From Pseudoalteromonas luteoviolacea NCIMB 1942 (GTDB taxonomy: Bacteria > Pseudomonadota > Gammaproteobacteria > Enterobacterales > Alteromonadaceae), in contig NZ_AUXT01000024.1 of NCBI RefSeq assembly GCF_001625595.1, forward strand, positions 1 to 64,000: a stretch of 64,000 nt of DNA. Reading direction: 5' to 3'. Each line of letters begins with the position of its first letter. Within the stretch, counting starts at the first letter, position 1. Both the position numbers and the translations under genes were made by a program. Shown here in pieces: positions 19,421 to 29,231 of the stretch. The notes beneath the pieces were generated by a model that had not been told where the DNA came from, ran no database searches, and worked only from the letters and a program-made list of their open reading frames with translations.

Positions 19421-21058
19421 TTAACTAATAACACTATCTACTAGTGCTTTCGCTGCGCTTTCCAGTTCAGCTAAGTGTGCCTCACCTTTGAAAGACTCTA
19501 AATAAATTTTGTAAATGTCTTCTGTGCCAGACGGCCTTGCAGCAAACCAACCAGACTCCGTTACAACTTTCAAGCCACCAATCGCTGCACCATTGCCAGG
19601 CGCATGAGTTAGAATATCGGTAATCTTATCACCAGCCAGTGTCGTCGCTGTCACATCTTCAACGCTCAAAGCCTTCAAACGCGCTTTTTGTGGTTCAGTT
19701 GCAGGTGCATCAATTCGCTTATAGCTTGGCGAACCAAACTGTTGCTCTAATTCACGATATCTCTCAGACGCCGTTTTGCCTGTTACCGCTAATATTTCAG
19801 CTGCCAACAAGCCAAGAATAAAGCCATCTTTATCTGTGTTCCAAACGTCACCGTTCTTTCTTAGGAAAGATGCACCAGCACTTTCTTCACCGCCAAATGC
19901 TAGCCACTTGTCGCTTAGCCCTTCCACAAACCACTTAAAGCCAACTGGGACTTCATAGACTTCATGCCCGAGGTTACTAACAACTTTATCGATCATGCCA
20001 CTAGAAACTAACGTTTTGCCCACTTTGATATCTTTTGCCCAATCACGATGTTGCAGCAAATAATCGATAGCAACCGCCAGAAAGTGGTTTGGATTCATCA
20101 AACCGTCTTTCGTTACTATTCCATGGCGGTCATAATCAGGGTCATTGCCTATGCCAATATCATAGTCGTCTTTCAGTGCAATCAGATTAGCCATTGCGAA
20201 TGGCGACGAGCAGTCCATACGAATTTTGCCATCTTTATCTAACGGCATAAACGCAAAACGAGGATCAACTTCATCATTGACGACCGTCAACTTCAAGTTA
20301 TAACGCTCAGCAATTACAGGCCAAAAATTAATGCCCGAACCACCTAATGGATCGATACCAATATTTACCCGTGCTTTCGCAATGGCGTCTAAGTCGATTA
20401 CATTAGCCAGGTCTTCAACATATGGCGTGATCAAGTCCTCATATTTGATAAAACCAGAGCGCTTGGCTTTAGCAAATGGAAATAACTCTACTTCGACTAA
20501 GTCTTCACGCAATAATTGATTTGCTCTTTGCTCAATCCAATTCGTGACATCTGTATCAGCTGGTCCACCGTTTGGCGGGTTATATTTAAAGCCACCATCC
20601 TCTGGCGGGTTGTGTGATGGCGTCACGACAATCCCATCGGCTAGCTCCTGAGGGTGTGTCCTATTGTGACCAACAATCGCATGGCTGATAACCGGTGTTG
20701 GTGTGAAGTCATCTCCCTCTTGGGTAATCACTTGTACCTCATTGGCAACAAGAACTTCAATTGCTGAGTTAAATGCAGCCTCTGAAAGCGCATGTGTATC
20801 TTTGCCCAAGAAAAGCGGACCAAAAATATTGTTTGCCTTGCGGTAGTCACAGATTGCTTGTGTGATAGCCAAAATATGTGATTCGTTAAATTTCACATTA
20901 TATGAGCAACCACGATGGCCAGAAGTGCCAAAAGCAACACACTGTTCCGGATTAACTTCTAAATCGGGCTCATTTAAATAATAAGCTGAAACCAGCTTTG
21001 GAATATTCGCGAGCTGGGATTTGGGAGCTGGTTTGCCTGCGTTTGGATGGTTTGCCAT
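19421..21058 (-). CDS. pgm: Phosphoglucomutase, alpha-D-glucose specific
   Basis: A 545-residue enzyme that interconverts glucose 1-phosphate and glucose 6-phosphate. FGTSGHRG (about 45-52) is the substrate loop. The active-site phosphoserine is in [13 protein letters not shown] (about 145). The metal-binding loop is [10 protein letters not shown], the sugar loop [10 protein letters not shown], and the phosphate loop [10 protein letters not shown] near the C-terminus. I prefer ATG at 21058 over the GTG one codon upstream because AAGGA is 8 bases ahead of it. It is 9 bp after seqA on the same strand, the usual seqA-pgm pair of Enterobacterales/Alteromonadales. Confidence 0.96.
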   Translation of the reverse strand: MANHPNAGKPAPKSQLANIPKLVSAYYLNEPDLEVNPEQCVAFGTSGHRGCSYNVKFNESHILAITQAICDYRKANNIFGPLFLGKDTHALSEAAFNSAIEVLVANEVQVITQEGDDFTPTPVISHAIVGHNRTHPQELADGIVVTPSHNPPEDGGFKYNPPNGGPADTDVTNWIEQRANQLLREDLVEVELFPFAKAKRSGFIKYEDLITPYVEDLANVIDLDAIAKARVNIGIDPLGGSGINFWPVIAERYNLKLTVVNDEVDPRFAFMPLDKDGKIRMDCSSPFAMANLIALKDDYDIGIGNDPDYDRHGIVTKDGLMNPNHFLAVAIDYLLQHRDWAKDIKVGKTLVSSGMIDKVVSNLGHEVYEVPVGFKWFVEGLSDKWLAFGGEESAGASFLRKNGDVWNTDKDGFILGLLAAEILAVTGKTASERYRELEQQFGSPSYKRIDAPATEPQKARLKALSVEDVTATTLAGDKITDILTHAPGNGAAIGGLKVVTESGWFAARPSGTEDIYKIYLESFKGEAHLAELESAAKALVDSVIS

Positions 21059-21067
21059 CACATTTCC

Positions 21068-21616
21068 TTATAGGTAGTCTCGAATGGTTTCTGCTTGTTG
21101 CTGAGAATAACCTAAGTTTAGGGCTACTTCGTGCAACATCATCTTTTTACGCGTGGTATTTGAATTGGTCATGACCCAGTATTCACTATCAGTGATATTT
21201 TTTGGATTCATACTGCTCCCACTTTCAAGTAACGCTTCTTTACTTTTTGCAAAGTAAATTCTATCTCGCCCTTTAATTTCAAGTACTTTATGAAACTGGG
21301 CTTTATGTGTTCTGTGAAATGCAGCCAAAATAAATAAAAACCTGCCCACTACGCCCTTTTGCATAGCAAGCTCTTCTTTATTCAAGATGTTAAACACATT
21401 TGCTGTTTCTTTTACTGGCTCAGGCTTCTCTTCAACCTCTTGAACAGGTTGAGTTGGTTCCGCTTTTTCATCTTCGGTTATCGCTGTTACCGAATCGACC
21501 TGTGAAGGCTCTAACTCTAATAAACGACGCAGGATCTGTGAGGCGCTCTCACCAATACTCTGCGTATTGCTTGCAATGTATTGATATAGCTCGTCATCTA
21601 TTTCTATTGTTTTCAT
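21068..21616 (-). CDS. seqA: Negative modulator of replication initiation SeqA
   Basis: A 182-residue protein that binds hemimethylated GATC sites, sequesters oriC after initiation and organises new DNA. The N-terminal oligomerisation helix-turn ([18 protein letters not shown], residues 1-18) is conserved, as is the C-terminal DNA-binding region with [15 protein letters not shown] (about 150-165). A Pro/Glu-rich linker of about 40 residues separates the two. It is followed by pgm and diverges from ybfF, so the 126-bp gap holds both promoters. Its presence implies Dam methylation in this organism. Confidence 0.94.
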   Translation of the reverse strand: MKTIEIDDELYQYIASNTQSIGESASQILRRLLELEPSQVDSVTAITEDEKAEPTQPVQEVEEKPEPVKETANVFNILNKEELAMQKGVVGRFLFILAAFHRTHKAQFHKVLEIKGRDRIYFAKSKEALLESGSSMNPKNITDSEYWVMTNSNTTRKKMMLHEVALNLGYSQQQAETIRDYL

Positions 21617-21742
21617 GCTTGTCCTGTCATTTTGTACATATACCGCATCTGCGATGGATTATATCTAAATTTATCTTATTCCTCTACGGCTTTGATTTTT
21701 GAATTAACACTGGCAAAATAGTCCCGCAAACTTGGAGGTAAT

Positions 21743-22516
21743 ATGTTACTCAATTTTAAACAAAGTGGATTGGACCAAAATAACGACAGAACAGTCATTC
21801 TGATTCACGGTTTATTTGGCTCTTTAGAAAATCTAAATGTCATCGCCAGAGCTCTGGAGCCCAATTTCAATGTCATCAATGTCGACCTTAGAAATCATGG
21901 TCGCTCTTTTAAAAGTGACGACATGAATTACCAAGTTATGGCGGCAGATGTACTCTCGCTTATAAGCCATCTAGGTCTCGAAAATGTTATTTTGGTTGGC
22001 CACTCCATGGGCGGCAAAGTCGCTATGCAAGTGGCGATGCTTGACGAACAAATCGTCGATAAGCTCGTCGTCCTCGACATTGCGCCGGTAGACTATCACC
22101 CTAGACACAACACTATCATTGCCGCTCTTAATGACGTTACCCAGCAATCACCTGCAAGTCGAAATGAAGCCGACAAAATCATGTCTAACTATATTGAAGA
22201 GCTCGGAGTCAGGCAGTTTCTATTGAAAAGCCTTGCGAAAAACCAGCAAGGCCAACTTCAGTGGCGTTTCAATTTGTCGGTTATCGAACAAAATTATTCT
22301 AGTATTATATCCAACATAGATACACCTCGTACCTGTTTGTGTGATACGCTCTTTATAAAAGGAAACAACTCCGATTATATTCTGGCAGAACATAGAGAAG
22401 CTATTGTCGGCGCTTTTGCAAAAGCCAAAGCAAAAATCATTCAAGGTGCCGGTCATTGGCTTCATGCCGAAAAGCCAGAAGCTGTCAATCGTTCAATTAT
22501 TGATTTTATTCAATAA
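21743..22516 (+). CDS. ybfF: Alpha/beta-hydrolase, YbfF-type esterase
   Basis: A 257-residue cytoplasmic acyl-thioester/ester hydrolase. HGLFGSLENL (about 23-32) forms the oxyanion loop, GHSMGG (about 90) carries the nucleophile Ser, and GAGHWLHAEKP near the C-terminus carries the catalytic His; an Asp is expected between. TTGGAGG is well placed before the ATG. It is divergent from seqA, as in Escherichia coli, and heads the plus-strand run to fur. The physiological substrate is not established for the family. Confidence 0.9.
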   Translation: MLLNFKQSGLDQNNDRTVILIHGLFGSLENLNVIARALEPNFNVINVDLRNHGRSFKSDDMNYQVMAADVLSLISHLGLENVILVGHSMGGKVAMQVAMLDEQIVDKLVVLDIAPVDYHPRHNTIIAALNDVTQQSPASRNEADKIMSNYIEELGVRQFLLKSLAKNQQGQLQWRFNLSVIEQNYSSIISNIDTPRTCLCDTLFIKGNNSDYILAEHREAIVGAFAKAKAKIIQGAGHWLHAEKPEAVNRSIIDFIQ

Positions 22517-22604
22517 TTGTCAGAGATTTTTATGCGGGGCAGCTTAATTTATTGTAGATAAATATGCTATAGTAGCCGCCGTTTAAGGTTTTAGTAGTGC
22601 AAAG

Positions 22605-22826
22605 ATGATCAGTCAATACATAAATGAGTTTGAAACTCTTGGTTTTTACTTTGCTCTCGCATGTATATTCTTTCTTATTGGAATGGCGATACAGGACGTT
22701 CTAAAGAAGGGTGACGTGCCTAAATTTGGTCGATACATCGTCTGGCTGGTGTTGTTTTTAGGTTGTTCTGGTTTCATAGCCAAAGGTGTTATCCAAGTGT
22801 TTTGGCAAGGTGCGGGTGTTGGTTAA
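22605..22826 (+). CDS. DUF2788 small membrane protein
   Basis: A 73-residue inner-membrane protein with two hydrophobic helices (about 13-30 and 44-66) joined by a short charged loop (QDVLKKGDVPKFGR). Sequence and place, between ybfF and ybfE, match the DUF2788 family of Alteromonadales/Vibrionales, of unknown role. An extended -10-like element TGCTATAGT lies about 35 bp upstream (22565-22573). Its TAA overlaps the ATG of ybfE. Confidence 0.85.
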   Translation: MISQYINEFETLGFYFALACIFFLIGMAIQDVLKKGDVPKFGRYIVWLVLFLGCSGFIAKGVIQVFWQGAGVG

Positions 22827-23104
22827 TGGCCAAGTCTGAATTAGATAGAACAACTATCGACTTATTTGAAAATGAAAAGCGCCCTGGTCGGCCCAAAACA
22901 AATCCCTTACCTAGGGAGATGCAGCTTAAGATCAACAAGCGTAATCAAATTAAAAGAGATAGAGCAAGAGGGTTAAAGCGTGTAGAGTTCAAAGTTTCTT
23001 CAGAACTTTATCAAGCTTTGAGTGATATGGCAGAAGAGCAGAATATCAGCCGTAGTGCACTCATAGAGACCATCTTGCAAGAGAAATTAGCGATTAATAG
23101 ATAA
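22826..23104 (+). CDS. ybfE: LexA-regulated, CopB/RHH-domain protein YbfE
   Basis: A 92-residue cytoplasmic protein. The correct start is the ATG at 22826 (MAKSELDRTTIDLF), which overlaps the stop of the previous gene; the frame is open further upstream without a plausible start. The N-terminus is basic (RPGRPKTNPL, KRNQIKRDRARG) and the C-terminus (RVEFKVSSELYQAL..ISRSALIETIL) is a ribbon-helix-helix-like DNA-binding unit. YbfE is a known SOS-linked gene in E. coli; no clear LexA box was seen here, where it sits inside an operon. Confidence 0.88.
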   Translation: MAKSELDRTTIDLFENEKRPGRPKTNPLPREMQLKINKRNQIKRDRARGLKRVEFKVSSELYQALSDMAEEQNISRSALIETILQEKLAINR

Positions 23105-23117
23105 AGGTAAGTAATTA

Positions 23118-23645
23118 ATGGCAAGCGTAGGTATTTTTTTCGGCAGTGATACGGGTAACACCGAACACGTTGCTAAACAGATCCAAAAAGAATTAGGCAA
23201 GAAATTAATTGATGTTAAAGATATTGCTAAAAGCAGCAAAGCTGACATTGCAGAGTTTGACCTAATTTTATTTGGTATCCCTACTTGGTACTATGGTGAA
23301 GCACAATGTGACTGGGATGACTTTTTCCCTGAGTTAGAAGAAATTGACTTCGAAGGTAAACTAGTTGCTATCTTCGGTTGTGGTGATCAAGAAGACTACG
23401 CCGAGTACTTCTTGGATGCAATGGGCATGGTAAACGACATTGTAACCGAGCGCGGTGCTATCGTTGTGGGACATTGGTCAACTGAAGGTTATGAATTCGA
23501 AGCTTCTAAAGCACTTGTGGATAACAGCCACTTCGTTGGTCTTGGTATAGATGAAGATCGCCAGCCAGAGCTAACTGAGCAACGTATTAAAGCTTGGTGC
23601 GCGCAGGTTTATGACGAAATGTGCTTGAGCGAGCTAGAAGATTAA
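23118..23645 (+). CDS. fldA: Flavodoxin FldA
   Basis: A 175-residue long-chain flavodoxin, an FMN electron carrier replacing ferredoxin under iron limitation. The FMN phosphate loop GSDTGNTEHVAKQI is at residues 9-22, the isoalloxazine-contacting WYYGEAQCDWDDF at about 57-69 and GCGDQEDYAEYF at about 95-106. Length and the neighbouring fur gene are as in E. coli. AAAGGTAAG precedes the ATG. It starts 13 bp after ybfE. Confidence 0.96.
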   Translation: MASVGIFFGSDTGNTEHVAKQIQKELGKKLIDVKDIAKSSKADIAEFDLILFGIPTWYYGEAQCDWDDFFPELEEIDFEGKLVAIFGCGDQEDYAEYFLDAMGMVNDIVTERGAIVVGHWSTEGYEFEASKALVDNSHFVGLGIDEDRQPELTEQRIKAWCAQVYDEMCLSELED

Positions 23646-23689
23646 TTATTGAATTAACAAAACAAGCTTTGACTTGTTGCCCGTGCACG

Positions 23690-23727
23690 TTATTCTTAAG
23701 AAAATGTTCGTGCTTATTCTTAAGAAT
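23690..23727. promoter_or_regulatory. Paired ATTCTTAAGAAT-type palindromes in the fur promoter region
   Basis: TTATTCTTAAGAA occurs twice, at 23690-23702 and 23714-23726, exactly 24 bp apart (about two helical turns). The second is a perfect 12-bp palindrome (23716-23727); the first differs at its last base. They lie 34-71 bp before the fur ATG. The pattern suggests a dimer-pair operator. It does not match the usual Fur box well, so the binder is unknown. Confidence 0.55.
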
Positions 23728-23760
23728 TGAAGTAAAAGAAATTAGATTGAGACAGATTAA

Positions 23761-24204
23761 ATGACTGATCACAACTTAGAGCTTAAAAAGGCGGGCTTAA
23801 AAGTCACCTTACCGCGAATTAAAATTCTAGAGATTTTACAATCTCCAGAAAATCAACATATCAGCGCTGAAGACGTATACAAGATTTTATTAGACAAGGG
23901 CGAAGAAATTGGCCTTGCTACTGTATACCGTGTTTTAAACCAATTTGATGACGCTGGTATTGTGACTCGTCACCACTTCGAAGGCGGAAAATCTGTTTTT
24001 GAATTATCGGGCAGCACACACCATGATCACTTGGTATGCTTAAAGTGCGGCAAAGTTATTGAATTTGAAGATGACGTCATAGAAACTCGTCAAATTGAAA
24101 TTGCAACCAGCAATGGCATTAAACTGACCAACCACTCTTTGTACTTGTACGGTGAGTGTGTCGATGAAGAAGCTTGTAGAAAGTTTACTGAGTCAGAAGA
24201 CTAA
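23761..24204 (+). CDS. fur: Ferric uptake regulator Fur
   Basis: A 147-residue iron-responsive repressor. The N-terminal winged helix (about 1-83) contains LPRIKILEILQ and the recognition helix GLATVYRVLNQFDDAGIV. The regulatory half has HHDHLVCLKCGKVIEF (metal-binding His and a CxxC), then the second Cys pair C-x4-C in GECVDEEACRKF. Length and all metal ligands are standard. It follows fldA by 115 bp with its own likely promoter, and ends in a strong terminator. Confidence 0.97.
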   Translation: MTDHNLELKKAGLKVTLPRIKILEILQSPENQHISAEDVYKILLDKGEEIGLATVYRVLNQFDDAGIVTRHHFEGGKSVFELSGSTHHDHLVCLKCGKVIEFEDDVIETRQIEIATSNGIKLTNHSLYLYGECVDEEACRKFTESED

Positions 24205-24233
24205 TAATAGCGTAAAGGCTATTTCGATATTGA

Positions 24234-24257
24234 AGCCAGCGCTATGCTGGCTTTTTT
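24234..24257 (+). terminator. Rho-independent terminator of fur
   Basis: A 7-bp GC-rich stem (AGCCAGC at 24234-24240 with GCTGGCT at 24246-24252) is followed by a T-run to 24257. It lies 30 bp after the fur stop. Confidence 0.9.
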
Positions 24258-24272
24258 ATGGATAAATTATTC

Positions 24273-24578
24273 CTACGTTACAGTTTTCTCTAATTCGTAT
24301 AAAGCATCAGCAACACGCTTTAAATCTACTTCGGAAACAAAATCGTCCGACAATGTTAAAATCGCATTTAGATTATTTTTTAGCTTATCTTTACACATAG
24401 GCTCCGGTTTAAGCGCGGTTTGCAATAAGTGAAGGGACATGTCTGCTATCAGTAAGCGCTGCTTTTCAGGCCATGATTCGTCTCCTTGAACTGCTTTATG
24501 ACGCACGATTGCCTGCTCTACTTCGTCATGGATCCCCCAACTTAACGTTAAGATTTCCTGCCTTTTATCTTTGTCCAT
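24273..24578 (-). CDS. Small helical protein of unknown function
   Basis: A 101-residue soluble protein. The ATG at 24578 (MDKDKRQEIL) is chosen because an excellent AAGGAGG lies 6 bases upstream; the frame is open to 24695 but that extension has no protein-like start. Composition is acidic and strongly helical (LSWGIHDEVEQAIVRHKAV; LLIADMSLHLLQTAL). No signal peptide, membrane segment or known motif. It lies about 125 bp after the kinase-like gene on the same strand and is convergent with fur. Family not recognised. Confidence 0.7.
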   Translation of the reverse strand: MDKDKRQEILTLSWGIHDEVEQAIVRHKAVQGDESWPEKQRLLIADMSLHLLQTALKPEPMCKDKLKNNLNAILTLSDDFVSEVDLKRVADALYELEKTVT

Positions 24579-24704
24579 AATTCCTCCTTTGAACAAAGGG
24601 TGCAACAAGCGGGTGAGAATTACAATTGACAATTCGTCATATACTATGAAGAAATTAACTAGTCTATTTGAGGTAGAAAGCGCTCGCCTTACCACCTTCT
24701 ACAT

Positions 24705-26531
24705 TCACCGTATCGGTTCAGTTTCTTTTGGGTTTTTTGGATAAAAGTGTTCAGACTGGCGAGGGCACAGCGAAAACTCACGCGTATTTTTATATGGTAG
24801 TTTCATAAACCCAGCTACACCATAATCTTGAATACTCACCGTATACTGAATTATCTCACGTAACAAAGCTGAAAACTTCTCTTCTTGTGCTGCATCCAAC
24901 AATCGATAATAATAGTGGATTTTCAATCTGTCGCTCAATGACTCAAATATAATACAGCCAGTGTGATGAATTTTATTTAGCTCAAATACACATTGAATGA
25001 TTTGCTTGGGTAAGTTAAGTTGCTCATCGGGGTCTTTACCATCTTCAAAATACGAGTGCGGACGTGTCACTTCCGATGCTACTACGTGGCTAACGCTATA
25101 TTGTAGCTCCGGTAAATTTTCAAATATATACGCACCAGTGTCATCTCGTTGCAATTGAATTGTTTGGCGAGCATCAAACAGGCAACATTTAAACAGTCCC
25201 TTTTGCTCTATACCCTGTGCCAACATCACCGTAGCACTTACGGCATCAGTAAATGCTGCATTTAACGATTCATCATTTAGCATCAAGCTAGACTCTACAA
25301 ACACAGATTCTTCTTGCCAATGAAAACTCAATCCTCCCACAACGGGGTATTTTGCCAAACGACTGATAGATGCCAAGAAGGCTTTTTCTGTATCTCCAGT
25401 ATCAAACAAAAACTCTTTGTAATACCGGTCTAATTGAGCATCATTTACGTCCAATAATTGCTGGTTGTGATCAGCTCTGCGTAAAAACTGTTTACGTGAG
25501 CTATACACTACAGTATCAGGTTGTTCCTGTAAGTGCGTTATCCAAAAGGGAATAGGCGCTTTGCTTTGCGGTATTTCAAGATCAGGTAAATATACTTTTT
25601 CCATAGTCGGCATATTACGCATAAAGTAATCGCCCGCCAGATCTCTCACTTCTTTGTCTTTACTTAGCATACCATCTATAACGCGAGCAAACTCCTTTGG
25701 CAGTCCTAAGCTCGCAGCTGGAACCACACTCGCACCAAAGCGGCATGACTGCGCACTGGCCAATGCATAGATTGTCGAAGCGACCCCTTGTTCATCAAAT
25801 CGAGGAGAAGAGCGCGAGCCTGACATTTGCTCATCCCCTATGAAGTAGACATCCCCCATTCGCGCATTGGTACTAGCAACGTCAGACGACATTAAATCCA
25901 TAATATTACTCGCGATTGGCTCACCATACACATCCACTTGCGCATAAACAGAGCTTCCCCAGTCCACCAGCGAAAATGCATCTGAGGCTTGATCCCATAC
26001 GATGTTCGAAGGCTTAATATCACCATGAACAACTGGCTGAGGTGACATGCCGTTTTTTCGCTCTCGAAGATCAACCAATACGTTTCGAAGCTTTAGGGCA
26101 AGCTGCACAAGATCTCGCGCGCTGAACCGACCTTGCTTAATTGAAATCTGCTCAAGGTCTTCGCCTTTTGCACGAGCCATCATTAAGATACCCTGCTTTT
26201 TAACACGCTCAAACGCGAAAAACTCAGGGACCATCGGGTTATCAATTTGAGACAACATGTAAGCTTCATCTTCAAGCCTGTCGCGAACGCTTTGTGCTAG
26301 GGTAATACGTGAAAATTTAAATACCCACTCTGCACCGCCCTCCTCAACTCCCGCAAACACAAAGCCAAAAGCACCTGAGCCGATCAATTCAACATTTTGG
26401 TAACCTAGTAAACTTAGCTGTTTTTTACATATGTTCAGCCATTGGCGATGTTTTTTTGCATCATGGTGGGACAACAAATAAATAGATTGCTGCTCATTGA
26501 TATAAAAATTATGAATTGACTGTTTACCCAC
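24705..26531 (-). CDS. Eukaryotic-type Ser/Thr protein kinase-like protein
   Basis: A 608-residue cytoplasmic protein starting with GTG at 26531. The kinase domain spans about 45-310: Gly-rich loop IGSGAFGFVFAG (50-61), Lys at K72 (FKFS), catalytic loop VVHGDIKPSNIVWD (H169, D171, N176) and LVDWGS (D190) in place of DFG. Catalytic residues are thus present, though the VDWG replacement is atypical. The C-terminal 300 residues have no recognised domain, no membrane segment and no PASTA/TPR repeats. It lies 100 bp after glnS behind a terminator, so it has its own promoter. A phosphatase partner is not adjacent. Target unknown. Confidence 0.82.
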   Translation of the reverse strand: MGKQSIHNFYINEQQSIYLLSHHDAKKHRQWLNICKKQLSLLGYQNVELIGSGAFGFVFAGVEEGGAEWVFKFSRITLAQSVRDRLEDEAYMLSQIDNPMVPEFFAFERVKKQGILMMARAKGEDLEQISIKQGRFSARDLVQLALKLRNVLVDLRERKNGMSPQPVVHGDIKPSNIVWDQASDAFSLVDWGSSVYAQVDVYGEPIASNIMDLMSSDVASTNARMGDVYFIGDEQMSGSRSSPRFDEQGVASTIYALASAQSCRFGASVVPAASLGLPKEFARVIDGMLSKDKEVRDLAGDYFMRNMPTMEKVYLPDLEIPQSKAPIPFWITHLQEQPDTVVYSSRKQFLRRADHNQQLLDVNDAQLDRYYKEFLFDTGDTEKAFLASISRLAKYPVVGGLSFHWQEESVFVESSLMLNDESLNAAFTDAVSATVMLAQGIEQKGLFKCCLFDARQTIQLQRDDTGAYIFENLPELQYSVSHVVASEVTRPHSYFEDGKDPDEQLNLPKQIIQCVFELNKIHHTGCIIFESLSDRLKIHYYYRLLDAAQEEKFSALLREIIQYTVSIQDYGVAGFMKLPYKNTREFSLCPRQSEHFYPKNPKETEPIR

Positions 26532-26572
26532 GGTCAGCGCTTCTCAAACTAATATGATGAATATATTGAAAA

Positions 26573-26596
26573 AAAGGCCGACATTTGTCGACCTTT
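26573..26596 (-). terminator. Rho-independent terminator of glnS
   Basis: A 10-bp stem with one G-U pair (26573-26582 with 26587-26596) is followed in the minus direction by a run of T. It lies 35 bp past the glnS stop. Confidence 0.85.
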
Positions 26597-26630
26597 TTTA
26601 TCAATTACTGCAAATTATAATTGCTAAGCT

Positions 26631-28292
26631 TTATGCTTTTTCAATTTTTGCCCAAGAGTCTCTTAACCCAACTGTCTGGTTAAAAGTTAACTTCTCAGCT
26701 TTATTATCGCGGCTATAATAACCAAGTCTCTCAAACTGGAAACCTTGCTCAGCATCTGCTTTCGCTAATGATCGCTCTAACTTGGCATTGTCGATAATAA
26801 CGAGCGAGTCAGGGTTTAGCGTCGCTGTAAAGTCTTCAGCAGCCGCAGGGTTTGGTACACTGAACAAACGATCATACTGACGTACTTCTGCTTCAATACA
26901 GTGCGTCGCTGATACCCAGTGGATCACACCTTTTACTTTACGGCCGTCCGCTGGGTTTTTACCCAAGGTTTCATCGTCGTAAGTACAGTAAATCGTTGTA
27001 ATATTGCCAGCATCATCTTCTTCAATACGCTCCGCTTTAATTACATAAGCGTTGCGTAGACGCACCTCTTTACCTAATACCAGTCGTTTAAACTTTTTGT
27101 TAGCTTCCACGCGGAAATCTTCACGTTCAATAAAGATTTCTCTTGTAAATGGCAGCTCACGCTCACCCATGTCTAGAGTTGGGTGATTTGGTGCTGCAAG
27201 TATTTCAACTTTATCAGCATCATAGTTTTCGACAACAACCTTAATCGGGTCGAGTACAGCCATCGCACGTGGTGCATTCTCGTTCAAATCGTCACGGATA
27301 CATGCTTCAAGCATACCCATTTCAACCATGTTATCTTGCTTTGTGATACCAATACGCTTACAAAACTCGCGAATTGATGCAGGCGTGTAGCCACGGCGGC
27401 GCAAACCAGCAACTGTTGGCATACGCGGATCATCCCACCCTTCAACTTGACCGTTTTCAACCAAGTCGTTCAGTTTACGCTTTGACATTACCGTGTATTC
27501 AAGATTTAAGCGTGAAAACTCGATTTGTTGAGGCTGACACTCAATGCTGATATTCTCAAGCACCCAGTCATAAAGACGGCGATTGTCTTGGAACTCTAGC
27601 GTACACAGTGAATGTGTAATGTCTTCTAGCGCATCAGAAATACAGTGCGTAAAGTCATACATTGGATAAATACACCACTTGTCACCCGTTTGGTGGTGAT
27701 GTGCAAAACGAATTCTGTAAATAATCGGATCGCGCAAAACCATGAATGAACTCGCCATATCAATTTTTGCACGCAATACACATTCGCCCTCTTTAAACTC
27801 ACCGCTTCTCATTTTTTCAAACAGCGCTAAGTTTTCTTCGACAGATGTATCTCTATGTGGGCTGTTTTTTCCAGGTTCTGTTAGAGTACCGCGGTATTCG
27901 CGAGCTTGCTCTGGAGATAGGAAACAAACATAAGCTAAGCCTTTTTCAATAAGCTCAACCGCATAGCCATATAAAGCGTCAAAGTAGTTTGATGAGTAAC
28001 AAACCTCACCATCCCAATCAAAGCCTAACCACTTCACATCTTCCTGAATAGAATGCACATAATCGATGTCTTCTTTTTCTGGGTTCGTATCATCGAAACG
28101 AAGATTACAAAGACCTTTATAATCTTGTGCTATCCCAAAGTTCAGGCAGATAGACTTTGCGTGACCTATGTGTAAAAAACCATTTGGTTCTGGCGGGAAA
28201 CGCGTATGGGTTGACGCGTGTTTACCGCTTGCCAGATCCCCGTCAATAATATTTCTAATGAAATTAGTTGGGCGATTCTCTGTATCCGCCAT
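26631..28292 (-). CDS. glnS: Glutaminyl-tRNA synthetase
   Basis: A 553-residue class I aminoacyl-tRNA synthetase that charges tRNA-Gln directly. [16 protein letters not shown] (about 32-47) carries the HIGH motif and VMSKRKL (about 267) the KMSKS-type loop. The C-terminal anticodon-binding barrels are complete (for example [12 protein letters not shown]). Length equals the E. coli enzyme. GGAGG lies upstream of the ATG. Its presence means the organism does not rely on the amidotransferase route for Gln-tRNA. Confidence 0.97.
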   Translation of the reverse strand: MADTENRPTNFIRNIIDGDLASGKHASTHTRFPPEPNGFLHIGHAKSICLNFGIAQDYKGLCNLRFDDTNPEKEDIDYVHSIQEDVKWLGFDWDGEVCYSSNYFDALYGYAVELIEKGLAYVCFLSPEQAREYRGTLTEPGKNSPHRDTSVEENLALFEKMRSGEFKEGECVLRAKIDMASSFMVLRDPIIYRIRFAHHHQTGDKWCIYPMYDFTHCISDALEDITHSLCTLEFQDNRRLYDWVLENISIECQPQQIEFSRLNLEYTVMSKRKLNDLVENGQVEGWDDPRMPTVAGLRRRGYTPASIREFCKRIGITKQDNMVEMGMLEACIRDDLNENAPRAMAVLDPIKVVVENYDADKVEILAAPNHPTLDMGERELPFTREIFIEREDFRVEANKKFKRLVLGKEVRLRNAYVIKAERIEEDDAGNITTIYCTYDDETLGKNPADGRKVKGVIHWVSATHCIEAEVRQYDRLFSVPNPAAAEDFTATLNPDSLVIIDNAKLERSLAKADAEQGFQFERLGYYSRDNKAEKLTFNQTVGLRDSWAKIEKA

Positions 28293-28811
28293 AGGAGGTA
28301 TTTCCTCTGAATATGTAGCTTGTTAACTGGGGCATTATTACAAAATAATTTGGTAACTTACAGCGCTTATCTGCTGTTAAAGCCTATTTATTTAGTGTTT
28401 TTTAAACACTGAGCAAATTACAGACTATTTTGCAGCCAGTTTGTTTGGTTAGACTTTTGTTATGTGTCCAAGCTGCGAAGATTTCAAGTATTGCAGGATA
28501 ACCATGGTGAGGGTATAAGCTCTATGAGACTTAACCGCAATGGTGAATTTATTTTTGATGCTTACGCAGCTATCAAAGTGCCGGCAGATAATGCGCCAAA
28601 ATAGATGTAAATTCTCTTCATAGATGACAACGCCCTCTGAAATCATTTCCCCAAATTCGAATATAAAAATAGAAACATATTGCAACTTGAAAAGTTCCCA
28701 AGTTAATACTGTTCACTTTTCATTCAGTTTGTGTTTTAGTTACAGAGTCTTACTTAGAAAAACTGAAAAGTTCTCCCTCCATATATAGCATATATAAATC
28801 AAGGAAATAAG
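28293..28811. other. Intergenic region between glnS and a small secreted-protein gene
   Basis: AT-rich, about 520 bp. A 78-codon minus-strand frame (28449-28685) has no ribosome binding site and no recognisable product, so it is not called. The right half should hold the promoter of the gene at 28812. This is the boundary between core genome and the accessory eCIS region; no tRNA, integrase or direct repeat was seen that would mark an insertion. Confidence 0.5.
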
Positions 28812-29084
28812 ATGAAAAGAAGTGTATTAACGCGAGCTGCATTAGTTGCAGGTATAACAGCATTTAGCTTGAGTGCAACAGCAACAGAAAACGTTAGCAC
28901 CAGCGCTACGCATAAAGTCTGTTATTATAAGTTAACCGCAGCACACAGTGACTCTACAGCACCACTTTGGGAAACAAAAACTGTACGGTCTTGGCAAAAC
29001 TGTCCGCCAAGTTGGACAATTGCAGGCCCCGGTGGATGGGCGCCTGGCGGCGTGTATATTTATCAGTATTATACCTTTAGATAG
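28812..29084 (+). CDS. Small secreted Trp/Tyr-rich protein, unknown
   Basis: A 90-residue protein with a clear Sec signal peptide (MKRSVLTRAALVAGITAFSLSATA, cleavage near residue 25). The mature 65 residues contain only two Cys (VCYYKL and QNCPPSW), four Trp, many Tyr and a Gly/Pro patch (AGPGGWAPGGVY). AAGGAAATA before the ATG is a good ribosome binding site. It is the only plus-strand gene between glnS and the eCIS cluster and converges with the muramidase gene. A disulfide-linked exported small protein is the safest description. I recognise no family. Confidence 0.7.
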   Translation: MKRSVLTRAALVAGITAFSLSATATENVSTSATHKVCYYKLTAAHSDSTAPLWETKTVRSWQNCPPSWTIAGPGGWAPGGVYIYQYYTFR

Positions 29085-29231
29085 TTTGGCTGTTGAGGCG
29101 ACTTCACGCCTTAATTCATCGCTCGTGCCGAAACCCCAAATGGTTGAAGGCACAAGCTTTCGATAACACCTCTGCTCCTCTAAGAAGAACATAGCTAGTA
29201 ACCTTTACGACGTCGGTCAAAATGCTCAGTG

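Noticed and set aside
28449-28685. 78-codon minus-strand open frame
   Set aside because: No ribosome binding site, no recognisable protein features; lies in an AT-rich gap.
28932-29192. 86-codon minus frame opposite the small secreted protein gene
   Set aside because: Shadow of the plus-strand gene, which has a signal peptide and a good ribosome site.
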